Shown: positions 32,605-41,387 of the stretch, piece by piece
How positions within the stretch are numbered: position 1 is the first letter of the stretch
Layout of the letters: the number at the start of each line of letters is the position of its first letter
Notes under the pieces: model-generated
What the model saw: only the letters and a program-made list of their open reading frames with translations
Databases searched by the model: none
What the model was told of the DNA's origin: nothing
Translations under genes and position numbers: made by a program
Source: Faecalibacterium prausnitzii
Lineage (GTDB): Bacteria > Bacillota > Clostridia > Oscillospirales > Ruminococcaceae
Direction: 5' to 3'
Length of the DNA: 64,000 nt
Assembly: GCA_004558805.1 (NCBI GenBank)
Contig: SFDE01000007.1
Location: 1-64,000, forward strand

Positions 32605-32928
32605 TTACAGACCAAAAGCATAGAACAGGTCGCCGATGCCGTAGAAGAAATCGCCGATGGTCACACCCAGGGTGCAGCCGCCGCGGTCAGCGGTGTAGAC
32701 ATAGCCGTCGGAATAGGTGTAGACATTGCCCTTCTGGGAAACAACTGCACCGTGTGCCTGCTGCAGGGTCTTGGACTCGGAATCCCAGGTGTCGTAGACG
32801 AAATGGCTGAACATTCTGCCAAAGGCGTAGAACACCTCTGCGATGATGCCGCCGCCCTGGGTACAGATCATTTCTTCCTCATCCAGCATTGCGCAGGATG
32901 CGGGCAGCTGCAGATCATGGTCTTTCAT
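32605..32928 (-). CDS. Double-glycine leader peptide, array member 2
   Basis: A 107-residue paralogue: leader LPASCAMLDEEEMICTQGG, product beginning GIIAEVFYAFGRMFS and ending GDFFYGIGDLFYAFGL. The middle matches member 4 (SKTLQQAHGAVVSQKGNVYT), apart from ADRGGCTLGV in place of ADHGSSLSL, which brings one cysteine into the product. Confidence 0.8.
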   Translation of the reverse strand: MKDHDLQLPASCAMLDEEEMICTQGGGIIAEVFYAFGRMFSHFVYDTWDSESKTLQQAHGAVVSQKGNVYTYSDGYVYTADRGGCTLGVTIGDFFYGIGDLFYAFGL

Positions 32929-33012
32929 AACACAACACTCCTTAGGTATACGCTCTCTTCGAGATCGTACTCCCCTTGGAGAGCTGTTTTTACAGGGCTT
33001 TACGCCGGGGTC

Positions 33013-33333
33013 TTACAGACCAAAGGCATAGAACAGATCGCCGATGCCGTAGAAGAAATCGCCGATGACCAGGCTCAGGGAGCTGCCGTGCTCAGAGGTA
33101 TAGACATAGCCGTCGGAATAGGTGCAGACATTGCCCTTCCTGGAAACGATCGCACCGTGTGCCTGCTTCAGGCTCTCAAACTCGGAATCCCAGGTGTCGT
33201 AGACGGCATGGCCGAACATTCTGCCAAAGGCGTAGAACACCTCTGCCATGATGCCGCCGCCCTGGGTGTAGGTCATCTCTTCCTCGTTCATCATTGCGCA
33301 GGATGCGGGCATTTTCAGTTCGTAGTTTTTCAT
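33013..33333 (-). CDS. Double-glycine leader peptide, array member 1 (proximal)
   Basis: A 106-residue paralogue and the first of the array, 69 bases after the PP2C gene. Leader MPASCAMMNEEEMTYTQGG, product GIMAEVFYAFGRMFG ... GDFFYGIGDLFYAFGL. Its upstream region differs from those of the other three, which fits an array that grew by tandem duplication of a roughly 410-base unit. AAAGGAG precedes the start. Confidence 0.8.
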   Translation of the reverse strand: MKNYELKMPASCAMMNEEEMTYTQGGGIMAEVFYAFGRMFGHAVYDTWDSEFESLKQAHGAIVSRKGNVCTYSDGYVYTSEHGSSLSLVIGDFFYGIGDLFYAFGL

Positions 33334-33402
33334 GATTCAAAACTCCTTTGATTTTTATATCCACCGTTCCCCTTCCAACGGGGGAGACGGCGAAAGCGAT
33401 TT

Positions 33403-34380
33403 TTACCCCTTGATGCGGGTGAGCACCACGGTGGTATTGTCGTGGCTGCCGGGCACCAGCAGAGCCGTATCCACCAGCTTTTTTGCCAGTGCCAGAAGGT
33501 CCTGCTCCTGTCCCAGCATCTGTGCCAGACGCTCATCCGACAGGCAGCGGTACAGTCCGTCGGAGCACTGCACCAGGATATCTCCGGGCTGCAGCTCCAT
33601 GGGATTGCGGTTGCCGCCGATGAGGCTCAGCTCGGGGATGCCCAGATAGCTGGTCAGCGCCGCCCGCTGGGGGTGGCACTGCGCCTCGGCGGGGGAAAGG
33701 GTGCCCTCCTGCACCATCTGGTCCAGACGGACCCCCAGATTGTGGTCCAGATTGAGCTGCTGCAGCTCCCCGGCACGCCACAGGTAGATGTGGCTGTCGC
33801 CTACGTTGCTCCAGTACAGCTGCCGGTCCCGGATAAACACCACCGTCAGGGTGGTGCCTGCCTCCAGCGGGCGACCCTGCCCGTCCCGGAGCTGCCGCAC
33901 CTCTCCGTTGACCCGGAGGGCGGCCCTGCCCATCTCGGTGGGGATGTCCTCGGAGGCGGTGTCCATCAGGTGCTGGGTCATCCCCTGTGCCGCAAGGGCG
34001 CTTGCCAGCTCCCCGCCTTCCAGACCGCCCATGCCGTCGCAGAGCACGCAGACCGTACGGTCGTCGCTGCCGTCAAAGCAGACGGAATCCTGCTGGTTCC
34101 GGCGGGTGCCCACGGAGGTGTAGCTGGCAACTTCGGTCTGCCGGGTCTCAATGCTCTGTCCGGCGTTGTCCGGCTCCTGGTCCAGCAAAGGCACCGCAAG
34201 GGTCTGGGTCGCGTCGTCCAGCCCATCGCCGAACACCGACGCCGGGTCCCGCATCACGGTGCGGTCTGCATCCGCCGGTTCCGTCCAGAGCGCCAGCGGC
34301 AGGTCCATTTCCGGCACCTGCCGGGTGCTGTCGGGTCTGGGGGAGTCTTTTTTGAAGAGATTCTTCCAGAAAGGGATCAC
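33403..34380 (-). CDS. PP2C-family Ser/Thr phosphatase with N-terminal extension
   Basis: A 325-residue protein phosphatase. Residues 1-80 form a basic then acidic linker without clear homology; the PP2C domain follows with SVGTRRNQQDS, the metal-binding VLCDGMGGLEGGELAS (about 112-127), NVGDSHIYLWR, VQCSDGLYRCL and the final HDNTTVVL. It should dephosphorylate targets of the kinase encoded just upstream, whose stop codon overlaps its start (ATGA, 34380-34377). No membrane segment is seen. Confidence 0.92.
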   Translation of the reverse strand: MIPFWKNLFKKDSPRPDSTRQVPEMDLPLALWTEPADADRTVMRDPASVFGDGLDDATQTLAVPLLDQEPDNAGQSIETRQTEVASYTSVGTRRNQQDSVCFDGSDDRTVCVLCDGMGGLEGGELASALAAQGMTQHLMDTASEDIPTEMGRAALRVNGEVRQLRDGQGRPLEAGTTLTVVFIRDRQLYWSNVGDSHIYLWRAGELQQLNLDHNLGVRLDQMVQEGTLSPAEAQCHPQRAALTSYLGIPELSLIGGNRNPMELQPGDILVQCSDGLYRCLSDERLAQMLGQEQDLLALAKKLVDTALLVPGSHDNTTVVLTRIKG

Positions 34381-35915
34381 TTTTCAATCACCAACCTAAA
34401 CTTATACTTGGGGGACAGGACGTAAAAGACCGCATTGTCCTTGAGGGTATAGGGGCGGTTCTTTTCCATCGGTTTTTTGTCTTCCAACAGGGTGCCGAAT
34501 TTGGACAGATCCCGCAGGATGAACTCTTTGCGTTTTTCGTTGTAATACAGCTCGCAGTGGGTGCGGCTGATCAGGTTGTCTGCCGGCATCATCACATCGC
34601 TGTTTGCCAGTCTGCCGATGCGCACCGTGCGGTTGGGCTCGATGAGCCAGCGGCGGCGGGAGACGATGTTCTCGCCAAAGATCGCCAGATCCAGATACGC
34701 CATCTGCTTTTTCCGGTGGAACAGTCCCCCCAGACCCTTGTGTTCCGGCATGGACTGTTCTTCCACGGCGCACTGCTGCTCCTTTTCTTCCTCCGGCTGG
34801 GGAGGCAGGGGGGTGGGGCGCACCTGCTGCACCGACTGCTGTACCGACTGTTGCACCGACTGCTGCACCGGCTGCTGCACCGGCTGTACCGGGGCGGGCT
34901 GGGGCATCAGCGCCCGGAGATCGATGTTGAACTCCTCAGGGCGGGTGACCTTTTCCAGATCCGCCATAAATTCCAGCAAGCTGCGGTACCGGTCGTGGTA
35001 GTCAAACGCCAGCGCCCGGTCTATGACCTCCGAAAGCTCCCGGGACACGCAGGGGGACAGCTGCCACAGCGGGGTGTACTGCGCCCCCTTGGCACGGCTG
35101 GGAGCGTCGATCATCTTCTGTCCGGAGACGATGAAGTAGAAGGTGGCTGCCAGAGCGTACAGGTCGGTCCAGGGACCCTGATAAGGCTTGAGGGTATACT
35201 GCTCGTAGGGGGCGTAGTTGGGCTTGAGGTAGATCTTTTTGCCCCCGGTGCCCCGGTGGCGGAAGCTGCTGGCGGCGCCAAAGTCGATGAGCTTGATGTC
35301 GCCGGAGGTGGTAATGAGGATGTTCTCCGGGCTGATATCCCCGTGGAGCAGACCAAACCGGTGGACCTCCGCCAGAGCGCTGCCCACAAGGAACAGCATC
35401 TGCAAAGACATCCGGTAGTTCTGCTCCGGGGTGTGGTCCCGCTGGAAGCCCCGGAGGTTGCAGCCGTCCAGATACTCCATGACAAAGTAGGCGGTGGAGT
35501 TTTCCTCAAAGAACCCCCGAATGTCCACCACCGTGATGTTGCCCTGCAGCTCCTGCAAGGCACGTGCCTCTTCGATGAACTGCCGCTTGCCCTGCTCAAA
35601 CTCCTCCCGGTCTGCATCCGCCCCAAGGCAGATATCCCCCCGGGATGTGCGCCCGGAGATCAGGTTGTTGGGGTAGTATTCCTTGATGCAGCAGATGCTG
35701 CCGGTGAGCATATCCTTGGCGAGATAGGTGATGCCAAAGCCTCCCTGTCCCAGACTTTTGCCCACCAGATACCGGGCATTGAGGATGGAGAACCAGGGCA
35801 GGAATCTTGGGTCCGCCGGGTGCTCCAGCTGCGAGAAGCCGCAGTGGGGGCATCTGCCCTTTACCACTCCCTCCTGAAAACAGGAGGGGCAGAGGGTGTC
35901 CGTTACGCTGGTCAT
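34377..35915 (-). CDS. Ser/Thr protein kinase with zinc ribbon and C-terminal FHA domain
   Basis: A 512-residue cytosolic kinase. A zinc ribbon (Cys 9, 12, 22, 25) leads into the kinase domain: glycine loop GQGGFG (56-61), Lys78 in CCIKEYY, catalytic loop HGDISPEN (191-198; HGD in place of HRD) and DFGAA (211-215). A Gln/Val/Pro linker made of a 4-residue repeat follows, then an FHA domain (about 415-510: VRIGRLANSDV, ISRTHCELYY). The FHA NGT motif is FGT here. It is coupled to a PP2C gene. Confidence 0.92.
   Translation of the reverse strand: MTSVTDTLCPSCFQEGVVKGRCPHCGFSQLEHPADPRFLPWFSILNARYLVGKSLGQGGFGITYLAKDMLTGSICCIKEYYPNNLISGRTSRGDICLGADADREEFEQGKRQFIEEARALQELQGNITVVDIRGFFEENSTAYFVMEYLDGCNLRGFQRDHTPEQNYRMSLQMLFLVGSALAEVHRFGLLHGDISPENILITTSGDIKLIDFGAASSFRHRGTGGKKIYLKPNYAPYEQYTLKPYQGPWTDLYALAATFYFIVSGQKMIDAPSRAKGAQYTPLWQLSPCVSRELSEVIDRALAFDYHDRYRSLLEFMADLEKVTRPEEFNIDLRALMPQPAPVQPVQQPVQQSVQQSVQQSVQQVRPTPLPPQPEEEKEQQCAVEEQSMPEHKGLGGLFHRKKQMAYLDLAIFGENIVSRRRWLIEPNRTVRIGRLANSDVMMPADNLISRTHCELYYNEKRKEFILRDLSKFGTLLEDKKPMEKNRPYTLKDNAVFYVLSPKYKFRLVIEK
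34830..34889 (-). repeat. 12-base tandem repeat inside the kinase gene
   Basis: Five in-frame copies of CACCGACTGCTG-like units (+ strand view) coding for Gln-Gln-Ser/Pro-Val in the linker between kinase and FHA domains. Copy number could vary between strains. Confidence 0.85.
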
Positions 35916-35951
35916 GACCGCTCCTTCATCTTGCCTGTACAGGTTTGTTTA

Positions 35952-37025
35952 TCAGGCATTGAACTCAAAGATCTCGTTGCCCAGAGTGATATAGGCACCG
36001 CTGTTGAGCACTACGCTGGAACCTGCGGGGATCTTGTCGTCTCCCACAAAGGTGCCGTTCTTGGAGCCAAGGTCCTGCAGGGTGCACACGCCCCGGCTGC
36101 AGATGATCTTGGCGTGGGTGCGGCTGATGATGGGGTTGGGGATGATGATATCCGCTGCAGAGCCCTTGCCCAGCACCATCTCGGTGTTGTTCTTGAGCAT
36201 AAAGACCTTGCCGGTGTTCATCTGTACCAGAGTGGCGACCACCTCGTTCTCGGTGCCGCTGCCCACGCTGCCGCCTGCATTGCCGCCTGCGTTGATGTTG
36301 ACGATGCCGGTGTCACTGTTCCGATCCGGGTCATCCCAGTCGTAGCTCTCTTCCGGAGCGGCTTTGCCCTTGACTGCATAGGTCAGGATCACACCCACCA
36401 GTGCCAGCACCACGGCTGCCACCACGAGAAGGATCAGTGCCAGATGCATACCGGGCTTGGGGGTGGAACCGGACAGGTAGCTGCTCATCGTCTCCTTGCC
36501 GTAGCCGGCAATCGCGATGTTCACATGCTTGGCAAACCGCAGGAAGTACACCAGCAGCAGCTCCGCCACAGCGCCTGCCACAGCCACAAAGCTGACGACG
36601 TTCATGGTGAACAGGGAAGTGACCACAGCGACAACCACCAGAGCGGCAAAGACTGCCAGCAGCACCGGAGCTACCCAGCCGGCAGCTTCCTTCTCGGTGA
36701 CCTTGTTGTGCAGCTCTGCCTTTGCAAATGCCTTCTCTGCCTTGGTCAGGTAGGAGGTCACACTGGTGGGCTTGCCTGCAAGGATGTCACTTGCTGCCTC
36801 TTCCTCGGGGGTAGCAGGCTTCAGCAGCTCCCGGAAATCCTCATAATCCGTCTCGACGAGTTTGTACTTTTCCCCAGTGGTGTTGTCGGTGTAGGTGACC
36901 TTGTATGCCGGCACAAAGAGTGCCACCACCAGCATCACCGATGCCAGCCATACCATCACTGCGCCCAGCTTGCGACCCAGCGAGGCTTTGCCAAAAAAGG
37001 TTGCAAATTTCTGTTCCGTATTCAT
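35952..37025 (-). CDS. Membrane protein with C-terminal FHA domain
   Basis: A 357-residue protein. An N-terminal hydrophobic helix (about 20-42), an outside loop with a YKLVETDYEDF segment, three more helices (about 115-215, such as WVAPVLLAVFAALVVVAVV), and a cytosolic FHA domain (about 270-355). The FHA core is intact: VLGKGSAADIIIPN, ISRTHAKII and LGSKNGTFVG. It should bind phosphothreonine on the inner face of the membrane. Its ligand is probably a substrate of the kinases in the cluster. Confidence 0.85.
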   Translation of the reverse strand: MNTEQKFATFFGKASLGRKLGAVMVWLASVMLVVALFVPAYKVTYTDNTTGEKYKLVETDYEDFRELLKPATPEEEAASDILAGKPTSVTSYLTKAEKAFAKAELHNKVTEKEAAGWVAPVLLAVFAALVVVAVVTSLFTMNVVSFVAVAGAVAELLLVYFLRFAKHVNIAIAGYGKETMSSYLSGSTPKPGMHLALILLVVAAVVLALVGVILTYAVKGKAAPEESYDWDDPDRNSDTGIVNINAGGNAGGSVGSGTENEVVATLVQMNTGKVFMLKNNTEMVLGKGSAADIIIPNPIISRTHAKIICSRGVCTLQDLGSKNGTFVGDDKIPAGSSVVLNSGAYITLGNEIFEFNA

Positions 37026-37076
37026 ACCATGGAACCTCCTTTAAAATCGTTTGTAGTCCAAAGACTTACCCCTTGT

Positions 37077-37964
37077 TCATTTTCCCTGCTCCGGGACTCC
37101 GGCATGGGCGTGCTCCTCCAGGATCTCCCGGGTGAGCCGGAACTGCCCGGTGCCTGCGGGCTGCGGCTCCGGATGCAGCAGCCCCCACAGGGAGCGCCGG
37201 GGGCGGCAGCTGTGGACCAGGATGCTGGTGATGTTGTCGGTTTCTCCCCGGCGCTCACACAGCCGGGTGACCTTTTCCAGTCCCTGTGCCATCCGGTCCT
37301 CCTCGGTGCTGCGGCAGAAGTTTTCCAGCTCCCCGGCAGTCACCCGGCGGCGGAAGCCGTCACAGCAAAGCAAAAAGCTCTGCCCCGGCTCCACGGTGCC
37401 GTAGAGGAAATCCGGGTTGGGCAGCTCCCCTGCCCCCACACACTGCCACAGCAGGTTCTGGCGGGGGTCCCGCCGTGCCTGCTCTGGGGTGAGCCGCCCT
37501 GCGTCTATCTCCTGCTGCACCAGAGAGTGATCCTTGGTGAGCTGGGTAAAGCAGTCGGTCAGGGAATACACCCGGCAGTCCCCCACGTGGCAGATGTAGT
37601 ACCTGCCAGCCAGCAGCAGCAATATCTCCACCGTGGTGCCCAGCTGAAAGCCCTTTTCTTCCGAAAAGGTCTTTAATGCCCCGTGGACCTCTTCGATGAG
37701 CTGCGCCCACTCCCGGAAGATCTCTCCCTCCGGGTCCGGGTCCCGGCAGAGCTGGGGCATCCGCTGACAGAACCACTGATGGAGCTGCTGCACCACCAGT
37801 GCGCTTGCCAGCTCCCCCATCTTCAGCCCGCCTACGCCGTCACAGATGGCGGCAAGGACCATCTCCTGCCCCTCCGGGTCCCGGGCGTGGAGCAGCAGCA
37901 GGGCATCCTGATTGGTTTTTTTGCGGACCCCGATGTCCGTATAACACGCCGAACGAAACTCCAT
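37077..37964 (-). CDS. PP2C-family Ser/Thr phosphatase
   Basis: A 295-residue phosphatase: MEFRSACYTDIGVRKKTNQD at the N-terminus, metal site ICDGVGGLKMGELAS (about 40-54), HVGDCRVYSLT, LCCDGFRRRV and GETDNITSILV. It is a second, shorter PP2C than the one at 33403 and ends in a 35-residue tail. The start at 37964 matches the domain boundary; the longer frame upstream overlaps the small membrane peptide gene and is rejected. The Shine-Dalgarno site is weak (AGGGCAGG). Confidence 0.9.
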   Translation of the reverse strand: MEFRSACYTDIGVRKKTNQDALLLLHARDPEGQEMVLAAICDGVGGLKMGELASALVVQQLHQWFCQRMPQLCRDPDPEGEIFREWAQLIEEVHGALKTFSEEKGFQLGTTVEILLLLAGRYYICHVGDCRVYSLTDCFTQLTKDHSLVQQEIDAGRLTPEQARRDPRQNLLWQCVGAGELPNPDFLYGTVEPGQSFLLCCDGFRRRVTAGELENFCRSTEEDRMAQGLEKVTRLCERRGETDNITSILVHSCRPRRSLWGLLHPEPQPAGTGQFRLTREILEEHAHAGVPEQGK

Positions 37965-37983
37965 GCGCCTGCCCTGCCTTCTC

Positions 37984-38121
37984 TCAGCGGTACTCCCGCT
38001 GGATCTCCTGCAGGACCTTTTTCTTGCGTCCATGGAGCACTGCGCTGCCAATGATCGCCAGAAGCACGGCGGCAACCACCAGTGCAATGCCTGCCGCCAG
38101 CAGGATCTGTCCCATCGACAT
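37984..38121 (-). CDS. 45-residue single-span membrane peptide
   Basis: A short gene between kinase and phosphatase: MSMGQILLAAG start, one hydrophobic helix (about 4-29) and a basic tail GRKKKVLQEIQREYR. AGGAGTGATCAGG precedes the ATG at 38121; a second in-frame ATG lies two codons later. Coding is supported by the good ribosome site, the 18-base spacing from the preceding gene and the exact fit into an otherwise empty gap. The function is unknown; it could anchor or modulate the neighbouring kinase or phosphatase. Confidence 0.7.
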   Translation of the reverse strand: MSMGQILLAAGIALVVAAVLLAIIGSAVLHGRKKKVLQEIQREYR

Positions 38122-38139
38122 CCTGATCACTCCTCTCCC

Positions 38140-40362
38140 TTACTGCCAGTAATTGGCAGCCATCCGTTTCAGCTGGTCCATCTGGGGGTCGTAGACGCCC
38201 TGCGCCTGCGCCGTCTGGTACAGCTCCATTGCCTTGTTGTAGTATGCCAGCGTCTGCTGGTAGCCGCTGCCCTTCTGTGCTGCCAGCTCACCGTCCACAA
38301 AGGCGAGCCACTCGTAGACCCGGTAGTCGCTGGGGTAATCCCCCTCCAGCGCCTGCAGGGTGGTAAGAGCATCCCCGAACTTTTTGGTCTGGTACTGGAG
38401 CATGGCGATGTTCAGCCGCACTTCCAGACTGGTGTTGCCCATGGACAGCATCTTCTGGTACACCTCCAGCGCCTTCTGGCGGCTGGAATCAAAGCCGGTG
38501 TCCTCTGCCTGCTGCAGGTAGGCGGCGGCAAGCTGCCCTGCAAGGGCGTTGTAGTAGCCTGCGGGCAGGGCGGCGACGCCCTCTTCCAGCAGGGAGATCT
38601 CCATCTCCACGTTGCCGGACTCCTGACACACATCTGCCGCCAGACGGTAGGCGCGTGCCATCAGCTGGCTGTCGGAGCCGCTGGCGCTGATGGCGGACTG
38701 TGCCGCATTGAGGGCGGTGAGCAGGTCGCCCTGCCGCCGTGCCAGCTCGCCCAGAACGATCTGGTAGTCACCGGTGTTCTGTGCGCCGGGGATCGCCTGC
38801 ACCATCTGGTCCAGGGTCTGCTGGGCGGCGGTGTAGTCCCCCAGCTGCAGCTGGGCGGTGGCGGTCTGCTGGTAGTACCGGGGCACATCCGGCGCATACT
38901 CCTGCGCCTTTTTGTACATGACAACGGCGTTTTCGTAGTTGCCCAGTGCGTAGTAGCTCTCGGCACCCACGCTGTAGAGGTTTGCCACGCTCTGGCTGCT
39001 GTAATACTTCAGCGGTCGGGAGCGGGTGGTATCCACTGCGTCGATGCACTCCTGATACCTGCCCTGCCGGTACAGCAGCACTGCCTGTTCCACATATGCT
39101 TCCAGCTGGTCGTCGTAGATAGCGATCGCCTTTTGCAGGTCCTCTTCTGCCTCTTCAAACTGCATGGACTCACCGGCAGTCCTGCCCTTGCGCACCAGCT
39201 CGTCGTAGGCGGCATACCGCTCCACGCCGATGCGCCGGACACCCACTGCAATAAGGATGCCGCCAAGGATGGCAAGGACCACTGCCAGCACTGCCACCAG
39301 CCGCTGGCTGCGGACCACGCTCTTGTACCGTCCGTCAATGGCGTGGATGTCCTGCAAAGCACGGAGCATCTCCTGTGCATCGCAGAACCGACCCTCCTGC
39401 TGCTTGATCATGGCACGGTCGATGATGGAAACAAAGCTGCGGCTGAGCCGGAGCTTGTAGCTGGTGATGGGGCGCACCTGCTTGAGCGAGTGGGCGGGCG
39501 CCTGCCCGGTCACTGCGTAGTACAGGGTGGCGCCGATGCCGTAGACGTCGGTGCGCTTGCTGATGGTGCCGTAGATGCCTGCCCCCGTTGCCTGCGCCGC
39601 CGTCACCGAGTACTGGGAGGACATGGACGAAGACTGTGCCGGGGTCATGGGAGGCACATGGGGGTTCTGGTATGCCTGGGCGTTGCCGTAGCCCCGCATG
39701 GGCATGGTGGCGTCCAGCGGCACCGTCTCCCCGGCGGCAGCATAGCCCATGGGCACCGTGCCGGTGCCCTGCTGGGCGGTGTACTGGGGCTGGGGCTGGG
39801 TGTCGGGACGGGAATACTGTTCCGGCGCCGCATAGCCCGGAGTGGCACCGATCGCCAGCACGCCCTTGGAGAACACCAGCGAGGTGTTGAAGTCGATGAC
39901 GCAGATATCCCCCGCGGGGGTGATCATGATGTTGCTGGGTTTCAAGTCGCAATGAAGGATGGGCGGGGTCTGGGCGTGAAGATACGCCACCACCTCGCAC
40001 AGCTGGCATGCCCAGCGGTAGGCGGTCTTTTGGTCTGCAGGACCGTGGAGCTGAACATACTTTTGCATATTCTCGCCCTGGATCAGGTCCATGATGGTGT
40101 AGACGTAGCCGCTGGGGCTTTCGATGACATCGTAGATCCGGGGCAGGTACTTGTGCTTGAGGGTCTTGAGGATGTTTGCCTCCGCCCGCTCGTCCATTCT
40201 GCCCTTGAACTTCTGCTTTACCCGCTTGATGACCACATCCACGTCCAGACTGTCCTTGTGCGCCTGATACAGGGTGCCCATGCCGCCCTCATCCAGAGGA
40301 CGGATGTTGCTGTAGCCGCCGCCAAGGTCTGCCTGCCACTGGTTGTACTCATTGTAATCCAT
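38140..40362 (-). CDS. Ser/Thr protein kinase-like membrane protein with TPR domain
   Basis: A 740-residue protein. Kinase domain at 15-325: EGGMGTLYQAH (glycine loop), Lys46, HCDLKPSN (137-144) and IDFN at 156-159, where DFG is expected. A low-complexity Gln/Tyr/Pro insert (about 185-275) splits the lobe before GIGATLYYAVTGQAP. A transmembrane helix (about 352-372, AVLAVVLAILGGILIAVGV) leads to an extracellular region of TPR-like repeats (375-735). The outer TPR part could sense cell-wall or peptide ligands. The DFN change may affect metal binding. Confidence 0.88.
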   Translation of the reverse strand: MDYNEYNQWQADLGGGYSNIRPLDEGGMGTLYQAHKDSLDVDVVIKRVKQKFKGRMDERAEANILKTLKHKYLPRIYDVIESPSGYVYTIMDLIQGENMQKYVQLHGPADQKTAYRWACQLCEVVAYLHAQTPPILHCDLKPSNIMITPAGDICVIDFNTSLVFSKGVLAIGATPGYAAPEQYSRPDTQPQPQYTAQQGTGTVPMGYAAAGETVPLDATMPMRGYGNAQAYQNPHVPPMTPAQSSSMSSQYSVTAAQATGAGIYGTISKRTDVYGIGATLYYAVTGQAPAHSLKQVRPITSYKLRLSRSFVSIIDRAMIKQQEGRFCDAQEMLRALQDIHAIDGRYKSVVRSQRLVAVLAVVLAILGGILIAVGVRRIGVERYAAYDELVRKGRTAGESMQFEEAEEDLQKAIAIYDDQLEAYVEQAVLLYRQGRYQECIDAVDTTRSRPLKYYSSQSVANLYSVGAESYYALGNYENAVVMYKKAQEYAPDVPRYYQQTATAQLQLGDYTAAQQTLDQMVQAIPGAQNTGDYQIVLGELARRQGDLLTALNAAQSAISASGSDSQLMARAYRLAADVCQESGNVEMEISLLEEGVAALPAGYYNALAGQLAAAYLQQAEDTGFDSSRQKALEVYQKMLSMGNTSLEVRLNIAMLQYQTKKFGDALTTLQALEGDYPSDYRVYEWLAFVDGELAAQKGSGYQQTLAYYNKAMELYQTAQAQGVYDPQMDQLKRMAANYWQ

Positions 40363-40397
40363 TTCCGCAATTCTCCCTGTTGTTTTTCAGGATATTC

Positions 40398-41321
40398 TCA
40401 GTTGCCTCCGCCCAGCAGAGCATCCATGTCCACACCGGGCATGTCCGGCAGCGCACTCAGCCCTGCCTGCAAAGCATCCTGTGCCATGGAGTTGGCGGTG
40501 CTTGCCGCCTGTCCGGTGAGACCGCTGTCCTTGACCGCCTTGCTGGCGGCGTTGTCCGCTGCCTTTTGCGCCACCTTGGTGGTAACGGTCTGGGCATCGT
40601 CCTGGGGAGTCACTTCCACCTCCACCGGGGCGGTGTCCTTGCCAAGATCCAGCTTCAGGGTCAGGCTGCCGTTGGACTTTGCCTCCACGCTGGTCTTGAT
40701 GTTGTCAAAGGCGATGCCGTTTTCCTCTGCCTTGTCCATCAGGTCGTTGACCTTGTCGTCCTCGCCATTGGCAAGGTACAGGGTGCTCAGCACGGCGTAG
40801 GGCTCGGTGCTGGAGGGGTCTGCCGCCAGCCATGCGTCACCGATGTTCTGGACCCATGCAGAGTTTTCGGCATCCAGATCTGCAAGGTCTGCCATGTACC
40901 GGTCCGACAGGTCCCGGAACACGCTGTCTCCGCCGCCGTTTTCCAGCACCAGATCCGCATCGTTGATCAGCAGGTCCATGATTTCGCCTTCGCTGCCAAA
41001 CTCCTGCTTTGCCTTATCCAGCACGTCCTTTGCCTCATCCTTTTTGCCCAGAGCGGAGTACGCCGCATACAAGCCTGCATAGGCATCCTTGTTCTGGGGG
41101 TCGTGGCGGATGATCTCCACATACTGCTGGATGGCGTTCTCGTAATCCAGAGACACCAGATAGTTTGCCCCAAGGTCCAGCACCTTGGTCAGGGAGAACA
41201 GGGAGGAAGCGTCCTCCTCGTCCTCCTTGGACAGAGTAGACATGGCGTTGCGGGGTCCGCACGCCGTCAGCAGCGCCGCCGCAAGCAGGGCGGACACTGC
41301 ACCGATAACCAATTTTTTCAT
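40398..41321 (-). CDS. TPR-containing lipoprotein
   Basis: A 307-residue lipoprotein: signal with lipobox LTAC at 18-21, then TPR-like helices (about 50-175; DYENAIQQYVEIIRHDPQNKDAYAGLYAAYSALGKKDEA) and a C-terminal part rich in Asp, Ala and Thr. It should be anchored to the outer face of the membrane and may bind the extracellular TPR region of the kinase encoded 35 bases downstream. This partner assignment is inferred from position. Confidence 0.8.
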   Translation of the reverse strand: MKKLVIGAVSALLAAALLTACGPRNAMSTLSKEDEEDASSLFSLTKVLDLGANYLVSLDYENAIQQYVEIIRHDPQNKDAYAGLYAAYSALGKKDEAKDVLDKAKQEFGSEGEIMDLLINDADLVLENGGGDSVFRDLSDRYMADLADLDAENSAWVQNIGDAWLAADPSSTEPYAVLSTLYLANGEDDKVNDLMDKAEENGIAFDNIKTSVEAKSNGSLTLKLDLGKDTAPVEVEVTPQDDAQTVTTKVAQKAADNAASKAVKDSGLTGQAASTANSMAQDALQAGLSALPDMPGVDMDALLGGGN

Positions 41322-41387
41322 GTTTTTCCCTCTGAAACCTCCCTGTAGAGGTTTCTGTGTTTTGATGTGCGGGGTTTATTTAGTGAT

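Larger units (their letters stand above)
31781..33012 (-). repeat. Tandem duplication of a ~410-base peptide-gene unit
   Basis: The peptide genes recur at 410, 414 and 408 bases. The spacers 32102-32190, 32521-32604 and 32929-33012 share GAGAGCTGTTTTTACA, the CGGCTTTACGCCGGG block and CTCCTTAGGTATACGCTCTCTTC. Confidence 0.85.
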
